64,000 bases of DNA from the NCBI GenBank assembly GCA_965644295.1, contig CBFFRP010000020.1:1-64000 (forward strand), in the 5' to 3' direction. The position numbers and the translations under genes are program-made. This stretch comes from Paraphysomonas bandaiensis (Eukaryota > Chrysophyceae). A model generated the notes under the pieces. It was not told the origin of the DNA and did no database searches. It saw only the letters and a program-made list of their open reading frames with translations. Shown piece by piece: positions 57,001-64,000 of the stretch (positions are counted from its first letter, which is position 1; every line of letters begins with the position of its first letter).

Positions 57001-60000
57001 CGAGCCTTTCCGGCGATCAATCAAACGTATACCGCAGAAAGCAGAGCCCCCCACCAAGCTCTATGTTCTCAAAGCTTTGGTGGTGTCCGGAACCGAGCTG
57101 CCACAGTTCGTTGATGCCAAGAATCCTCTGAAGAAAAAGAAGCTGCAAATTCAAGTATCAATTGGACGATATGAGATGTTTACACAACGGGCGGAATGCA
57201 ATAAGGGAGTTTCAGAATGGAATGAGCTCCTTCAACAGGAGATGGAATACCCTGTTGATACTAGTCAGGTATGTATACAATGACTGTGCCCACTCATGTA
57301 CTGCCCTCATGTTAGTGTACTGATTTTGAGTTGATTTATGTGTGTGGAGTATGTAACTTACATTTGTATATTAGATTCCGGACATATGTGTATATATTTG
57401 TACTGGTTCTGGGTCAGATCTTCAACCAGTGTGCTTCTATCGTATGAAAGCCAAAGACTTACTGAAGGGTCACTTCCGTGAACCTCCCAAGTGGATTTTC
57501 ATGAAGGAAGATAAATCGATCGATGCGTTAGATGATGGTGAGTTTCCAGGCAGTGTCCTGATTCGACTTGGGTTTGGTCCCGTTGAGGATGCTGAAGCCA
57601 CGAAGCTTGAATGGGAGCAGTCTGTGCAACGTATGCGTCGTCGTAGTCCCTACCAAGTGCGGTGTCACATATACCAGGGTAAAGACCTCCCTGCAGCAGA
57701 CTCGAATGGTTTACTTGACCCCTTTCTGAAGGTCAACCTCCTTGGACAGATCCAAGAGTCCGATAAGAAGAAGAAAACTAGATATCCATTATATTACCAA
57801 ACCTTGTGTTTTGATTGTGACTTGCCAGAGAGAGAGTTCTTGCCTCAAGTTAATATTCGTCTGTTCGACACTGACCTTCTGAAGAACGAGTATATGGGTC
57901 AGTGCTTCTTCAATTTACAGGACGCATTTGTTCTGGACAACCTTGAGGATGAATTGCCCGATCCTAAGTACCATTCACTGTTTGTTGAGGAACCTGGAGA
58001 TGGACAAGGCGAATTGCTTATCAATTTCCAGCTTATACCTAAAACGAGGCCAGACATGGTGTTTCCGAAACCTGAGTCCATTCAACCGTCCTTGAGGCCA
58101 GCGTTCATCGAAGTTATTGCTCTGGGCATCCGCAATATGAAACCGTATAAATTCCAATCTATGGTGTCGCCATTCTTGGAGATGGAGATGGAGTGCATCG
58201 ACAAGAAGGTCACAATTGTGACTGAAGATTCGAAGAAACCTTCACCAGATGATCCTAATTTTCTGCAAAGACTAGTGATGCCGGTGATGCTTCCAGACAA
58301 TGCTCTATTTGCGACCCCCATGGCACTGCGCGCTCGTGATATGCGTCTAGGAGGGTACATGAAACCTGAAGTTGGTGTTGGTGAAGTGGATTTAATCGAT
58401 AAAATTCCTTGGTCCAAGACTTATAAACCTCCTCAGACAGATATATTTTTCCAGGATTCCATGAACATGGCAGCTGGCTTTGTGACAGCTGATGGTGCTG
58501 AAGAAACGAAGGAACCACCTTTGGATGAGGCTGCTCGGAAAGCTATTGAACTTCAGGAGAAGCGCACCGCTCAGGTGGAAGATGACGATTATGTATTGAC
58601 TCAGGAACCACTCGACCTTGACAAATTCATCAAACAGCGCATCAATGAGGATGACTTCGGTGCTGGTGTTTTTGGGGCATTGACTCATCTTGAACTTCCA
58701 GAGTATGGAGGAAAGCGGAAGAAAACCGCCGACGACTTCTTCACTGAGATAGACTGGGAAGAGGAGGTCGATGAGCCACCAAAATATATGGTTAACAGAC
58801 CCGTGTTGAAGTCTGAATTGGAAGAGGAACTTAAGACAACTCCTTTCGAGTCGTACTTTCTAACAAGAGGACAGACCAATCATCCTATACTTGGCAATAC
58901 CCTCAAAATAGTTGGAAAATTCAAAGGTCTGATACGCGTCATGCTCAATGAAGATGAGCCACCACTGCTCAATTTGGAACAGTTGTTGAAGCCCCAAGGC
59001 TACAAAATTCGACTTTATGTACTTCGTGGCACAAACTTGACTCCCATGGATATCGGGTTTGGTGGTCGGCCTGGGAAATCGGATCCCTACTTGAAGGTTA
59101 AATTAGGGAAAGAAAAGTTCGATGATCGTGAGAATGCTATAGATGATGTGACCGACGTGGATTTCTATAAGCTTGTTGAGTTCAACGCTGAACTTCCCGG
59201 GTTTTCCCAGCTTGTCATTAGCGTGATGGACAAAGATGATATTGGGTCAGACGATGTCATTGGTACAACAATTATTGATTTGGAAGATCGATGGTTTGAT
59301 AATCGGTGGCAAGAATTCGGAAGAGAGAACAGGGTGGTTCCCACTGATGACCCGAACAATATCCGGTGGGACACTAAGCATCTGGAAAGACGCACACTAT
59401 ATGTCCCTTCGAGTAATAACGGGCAGGGTATAGTAGAATGTTGGGTGGATATCATGACACCTGCGGAAGCAGGGGCCTTTCCTCCAGATGATGTGGCTCT
59501 TCCTCCACGTAAGATGTTTGAGCTTCGAGTAGTTATATGGAAAACTAAGGATGTACCTGCTCAAGACACTCTAGGAGGTCAAAATATGACGGATTTATAT
59601 ATCAAGGCTTGGCCTGAGGGTTGCAAGGAACAGAGTACCGATACCCACTGGCGATCGAAGAAAGGAAAAGCGTCATTCAATTGGAGAATGATTTTTGACG
59701 TGGAGTTAGGTCACAATACCCGTGCGATGAAGTTTCCTCATTTTCACTTCCAAATGTGGGACCGAGATATTATTAAATGGAACGACTGCTTTGCTGAGGG
59801 AGCAATCGACATGGGCTTCTACTACCGAAAAGCCTTTAAAAAGGATATTGCTATAAAGTTGTACGAAACTCCTAAGGGTGCTGCTGCCAAGCGAACAAAA
59901 AAACAAAACAAAGAATCGAAGATGGTAGAAGTGGGTGATACAACTGAGGATATCCCTCCGCCGGAAGAGCCGGCCGAGACCCCCGAAACTGAGGAAGAAG

Positions 60001-60947
60001 CTGGATTGTTAGACAGTGCTCTGGAGGATAAAGATAGTGATGACGAAGACAGTGACGCGGGGATTGGAGTCCTTGGCGGAATGAAGAACGAAGAGAAAAA
60101 GGTGAGTTTATAAACAACCTATATACTGCTATCGCATGCACGTTTTTGACCACTACTCCGCAGCGCCTTGCTGAGGAAACTGAGAAAAAGGTCAAGCAGC
60201 GCGACAACGAACAACCTGAAGAGAAGCCATCTGTAAGTTTCAAAGAGCGTGTGTTCGGAATATTCAAGCGTAAAAACGAAGAGGATGAAGAAGAGGAAGA
60301 AGAGGAGGCTGCAGATGAGGAGACTCCCCCTCCTCCAAAAGACCCGGATCAGGAAGAGCAGGATAACCTCATCAATAGCGTTAAGCAAATGACAGGGCTT
60401 TGGGACATTGATCCTGACGATTCGACGTGGATGTACATGGATCACTTAGACCATGAGACTGGTATTCGTGAGCCTATGGGGAAAATCTGCTACAGGTGAA
60501 CTGCTTGTTGTCGTATAGTATTTACGAATCTTGTGTACTATAATCTACGTGTATGTATCCGGCTTAACGTTTTCTACAGTATGCAATTGTGGCCGAAAGA
60601 CAAAGCGGCTGTTATGAAAGTGGGAACAGCAAGAACGGACCCAAATCAGGACCCGTACTGCCCCCCTCCCACAGGAAGACTTCAATTCTCATGGTATTAG
60701 TTGCAAACTCTGTTGTAATCGACATGGCTATAGTGTTATATTTGTCATAAATATTGTTGTGTTTTTATGTCGACATTGTTCGAGTTCTAATGCTGCCTTT
60801 AGGAACCCGTTTTATATGTGTATGCAAGTATGCGGACCCTCTCTTTGCATCAAAATCCTGTGCTGCTTCCTTTGTCTCGGGATACTGGCTCTTATGATCT
60901 TCTGCCAGCCAGCGCTTAACATTCTCATTGCCATCTTCTTGTACTAG
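54042..60947 (+). CDS. Ferlin, multi-C2 tail-anchored membrane protein
   Basis: A multi-exon gene. C2 domains appear in series: residues from 54042 (LLIVDVVAARNLIACERSGT), 54724 (LVIICIQGRELPIMDMAMFG), 55764 (VQVHIIEARELKGKDLNGLS), 56440 (YVVTSIYRAEYLPVMDQQPP), 57060 (YVLKALVVSGTELPQF), 57655 (VRCHIYQGKDLPAADSNGLL), 58100 (FIEVIALGIRNMKPYKFQSM), 59000 (IRLYVLRGTNLTPMDIGFGG) and 59516 (FELRVVIWKTKDVPAQDT, the hallmark of the last ferlin C2). An acidic/basic linker (60230-60350) precedes RLQFSWNPFYMCMQVCGPSL and one C-terminal transmembrane helix ending at TAG 60945-60947. Ferlins use Ca2+-sensing C2 domains to drive membrane fusion; apicomplexan ferlins act in secretion of apical organelles. 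Two very large exons are 56264-57270 and about 57415-60101. Exact joins of the smaller exons are less sure. Confidence 0.9.
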
Positions 60948-62399
60948 TTCTTAACCATAAGACATCAACTTATTAAGTGAGGATTCCAGATTGTGGTAGG
61001 TTAATGATCATCACTTCCCAGGCCATTATAAGTTTGTTCTCATGATATATGATAAGAGAACATGTCGTTTACTGACCCTATCCTGAGCGATACAATCACG
61101 GATATACGAAGTCGAAGTAATAAGTGTTCTCTTGTATGCGAATTAATAATAAACTTAGTATTCTTCGAATAAATGGTATTTGTCATTGTAGCACCTGCTG
61201 TTGGAGTGCATGCTGTGGAACAACTACTGAGAGTTTGATAAAAATTCAGCGCACGCAAATACGCAGTAGAAAAGTGCTTTAAATGTTAAATATCACTTCT
61301 ATAAAAGATATTTTCGAAAAATGTTTTTATAATTGAAATAAGATTTAAGGTTTGTCTTGATATTTAGTAAGAATATACTTGATATTATTAGAGATAAAGA
61401 TTGAACGGTAAGGCCTAATAGTATAATAGCAAGACACGTTTGAGAAGAGCGTTAGCACCACACATGTGCGTATCTTGTACAGTCGCGTATCATGTATAGT
61501 TTGGTAATTATTCAGTCTACTTGGTATTTCATTGTATACGTGTGTTGTATTCACGCGTTAAGAGATATACGTGAATCAATAACTCCTAATAAATTGTGAT
61601 GTGATTTGGCGAAAGAGTTTGTATTATAGGATATGAACAAAACTACCCATATTTAAGCACTCATAGCCGTGAATATTTGTTTTTCAACATTGAAAATAGT
61701 AACGAATACTAATATTGCTGATGACTAAAGTCATTGTATGCTCTTAAAAATATGCCTTTTTTATTGATTTGCAAATCCAAAATTCAAAATTTAAAATTTA
61801 AGATGAAACCAGAAGTCTATAAATCCCATTGGTTATTGGCTTGGTTATAGGTTACTATGTTATATGTTATTATTATATTAATGTAATACATTTTGATCAA
61901 TGAAATGAGCAACAACCTGGTACCGGAAGAAGTTGCACTCGAGATTTGATATTTTCGGAAGTGTCCTGTGCTTCGAGACGAAAGAAGGGTTTCGGGTTAA
62001 GCAACCTCACATATACATGAGTTATGAGTTCTGTACTTCCTAAACTCTACACTGCATTATACATTCACTGCTTAGTAAGTTACCCATGTTTAATATAGAT
62101 GTTAGTTAACTAAGTAATGTTTGTGTGTAGTAGTGATGTAGTTATTATATACTTATATACTATATTGTATAGCAATATATTCTGGGCCTTAACAATAACC
62201 AATGTCGTGAGATTTTACTTGCCAATCAATATATTTGCAATTCAGTAATATATTGTTCCCTCAAGGTTTATCTCACTCGATTCAAGGTAGATACAAATCA
62301 AATTTAATAAATTATCAGCTTTTATTTTACATTAACAAAAAAAACATATGAAATAGAGTGACTGCATACGATATGTATATAACTGCAATCACATTACTT
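60948..62399. other. Intergenic region, no gene seen
   Basis: About 1.45 kb of AT-rich sequence between the convergent ferlin and acetyltransferase genes. No supported ORF, RNA gene or repeat of note. Confidence 0.5.
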
Positions 62400-63100
62400 C
62401 TACTCACTATCATGCTTCTTGAGATTGCGGAGGAGCATTACCCAAGCATCTTCCCCATCCAAATAATATCCAAATAACCTCTCATGACATACATATCCAT
62501 GTACTTTAATATAATGTGATATAGCGGCTACATTAGATACACGACAATATAAATTTACACAATCTATTTGTGGATATTGACGAAATTTTGCGTGTAAACA
62601 ATTCATAAGTGATTTTGCAATACCAGCACGACGATAAGATGCATCTGTTGCAATACTAGATACATGTGCAATGGCAGTTGAACCATATGATGTTGCCCAT
62701 AATAACCCTAAAATACACTGTATATTAATAGATTTTCATACTGTATACTTGAGATATCTACCATTAGTCGTATTAATATCCCAGTTAATTATACGTCCAA
62801 ATGCATATGCTATCAGATGGATGTTAATATACGTACTATAAGCATAGTATTATAAATACCTATGATTTTTTTATCAGAATTTTCTGCAACAAGACTTAAA
62901 GTTGGCCATATATGAATTTGATGATAATAAAAATCAACTTTATAATTTTCTGGGAGATTTCTTTGATTACAATGTTGAATATGAATAATATCTTGAAGGG
63001 TTGCTTGTCGTATAGTATACTGAAATGTATTGGTTGTAATATATTTTAGTTGTGTTAGTGTATGATATGGTGTGTATATATGGAATGATTTGATGTACAT
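62400..63100 (-). CDS. NAA10: NAA10-like N-terminal acetyltransferase (NatA catalytic type)
   Basis: Three exons: 63100-62860, 62809-62762 and 62707-62400; frame kept, 198 aa. The GNAT domain begins YTIRQATLQDIIHIQHCNQR NLPENYK (in two parts here), matching the NAA10 signature in which an HCN...LPENY segment shapes the substrate groove. It continues with IWPTLSLVAE, the acetyl-CoA loop SYRRAGIAKSLM, and YYLDGEDAWVML at the end, all as in NAA10. NAA10 with NAA15 acetylates N-termini exposed after Met removal. Unlike typical NAA10, which starts almost at the GNAT fold, this protein has about 35 extra N-terminal residues, weakly basic and Thr/Tyr-rich, possibly a targeting sequence. The frame extends upstream without ATG, so ATG 63100 was chosen. 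Confidence 0.8.
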
Positions 63101-63617
63101 TGGACTGATAGTGTTAGTTATGGAGATCAAATGAGTGTTAAGGATAATGTATGTATCATTTTAATGATTGAATATTGCACGGCAATGCCGCCAATTCAAT
63201 ATATGAACCTTCTATGGATATATGGATATATATAGAAGAGAATGATGAAGCAATCAACGTGTATGCATGCATATACGCATATACATATACTGCTACTCCA
63301 TGTATGGTACTGCTATAGTATATACTTCGAATATCCAGAATACTATTCCAGTAGATAGACAAATTTTCTTAATGAAAAGCGGCAAGTATTGTAGAATTAT
63401 TAACAAAATTGACACTTTTTTCATATTTTGAGTGTTTTAGATATACAAAATACACTTTTTTTTCCTTTCTTTTTTTTTTTTGCATATACGAAATTCACTC
63501 CTCCCAGTACCATACCAGAGCATCAGCATCCATATATACTGTATGTATATATATGTATATGTACTGTATATGGCGTATACATAGGTTGCATACAGCAGCA
63601 GTGGTATGTAGATATGT
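63101..63617. other. Upstream intergenic region
   Basis: AT-rich, with TATATG-type simple sequence and a T-run near 63460-63480. Probably includes the acetyltransferase promoter. No gene is seen. Confidence 0.4.
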
Positions 63618-63735
63618 CGGCATCCTTCGTATATTGAGACAACAATTATCTGTATTCCAGCCGTAGTTATATTGCAGATATATAGAGTATTTTTGATTCA
63701 ATATATTTCCGAAAAATAAGATGCTGACTGCTGGT
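63618..63735 (-). repeat. Dispersed repeat, copy 2
   Basis: The inverse of 53568-53665. The shared block is over 90 bp with a few indels. Read on the minus strand it contains an open stretch (YNYGWNTDNCCLNIR), present in both copies, but too short to call a gene. Confidence 0.8.
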
Positions 63736-64000
63736 ACGATCATGCATATCTTCTCCGAGTCCTCTTCTCATCTCTCTCACTCATATACATATATATATAT
63801 ATATCAAGTGACTATCATAGTAAGTTTATCATATCCCTGCAATAAGTAGCTCCAATACCTTCTGCTGTAACGGTATTATTGCATAGAGTAGGAGTGCAGA
63901 TAGTTGCATATGTACAGTTGCAATGCAATGAATCAGACAATACGGTTTGAGTATATATAAACTGAAGAGAGTTAGTGCAACTAGATGAGACTACATACTA
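63736..64000. other. Right edge, no gene seen
   Basis: AT-rich, TC-rich near 63750-63780 and a (TA)n run near 63790. Nothing is supported. Confidence 0.4.

Noticed and set aside
60146-60499. Separate small acidic protein gene
   Set aside because: It joins in series with the preceding ferlin exon and the following transmembrane exon; it is the ferlin linker.

Overview
This is a window of nuclear DNA from a unicellular eukaryote. Most genes are split by short GT-AG introns (roughly 50-120 bp). They encode typical eukaryotic products: a peroxisomal RING peroxin, an ER BiP exchange factor, a NatA-type acetyltransferase, cytosolic seryl-tRNA synthetase, a ferlin and an F-box/SNF2 helicase. The standard genetic code fits every gene model. 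The ferlin, a large EF-hand protein and a CEP290-like coiled-coil protein would suit a flagellate protist, but I cannot name the lineage from sequence alone.

Layout. 1-9145 (minus) is a nearly complete APE-type LINE retrotransposon. Its reading frame carries, in order, an OTU-like cysteine protease, a SET methyltransferase domain, an APE endonuclease, reverse transcriptase, RNase H and a CCHC finger, with frame breaks between endonuclease and RT. 9540-14441 holds a FAM210/DUF1279-like mitochondrial protein (minus) and an 11-exon CEP290-like gene (plus). 14585-19219 is one uninterrupted 1544-codon EF-hand protein. 19230-29590 is repeat-rich: the 3' end of a second LINE copy, an element bounded by short inverted repeats, and a large head-to-head palindrome of PIF/Harbinger transposon copies.

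29698-41270 holds a (GTAT)n array followed by PEX2 (8 exons, 305 aa), SIL1 (minus, with a signal-peptide exon), an F-box/SNF2/RING helicase and a poorly resolved small gene. 41277-44476 (minus) is seryl-tRNA synthetase with two WHEP domains and a C-terminal GST-C-like domain, preceded by a 750-bp (GTAT)n array. 45569-52289 is a long multi-exon gene of unknown function with Cys-pair motifs. 52405-53712 is a foldback element encoding a small spliced protein. 54042-60947 is a ferlin. 62400-63100 (minus) is a NAA10-like acetyltransferase, and the right edge carries a dispersed repeat also found in the foldback element.

The genes do not form one pathway. The strongest candidates for something undescribed are the OTU-SET-APE-RT-RNase H LINE, the SerRS-WHEP-WHEP-GST fusion and the small foldback element. 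All coordinates of spliced genes were derived by hand from splice signals and reading frame; no database search was possible.
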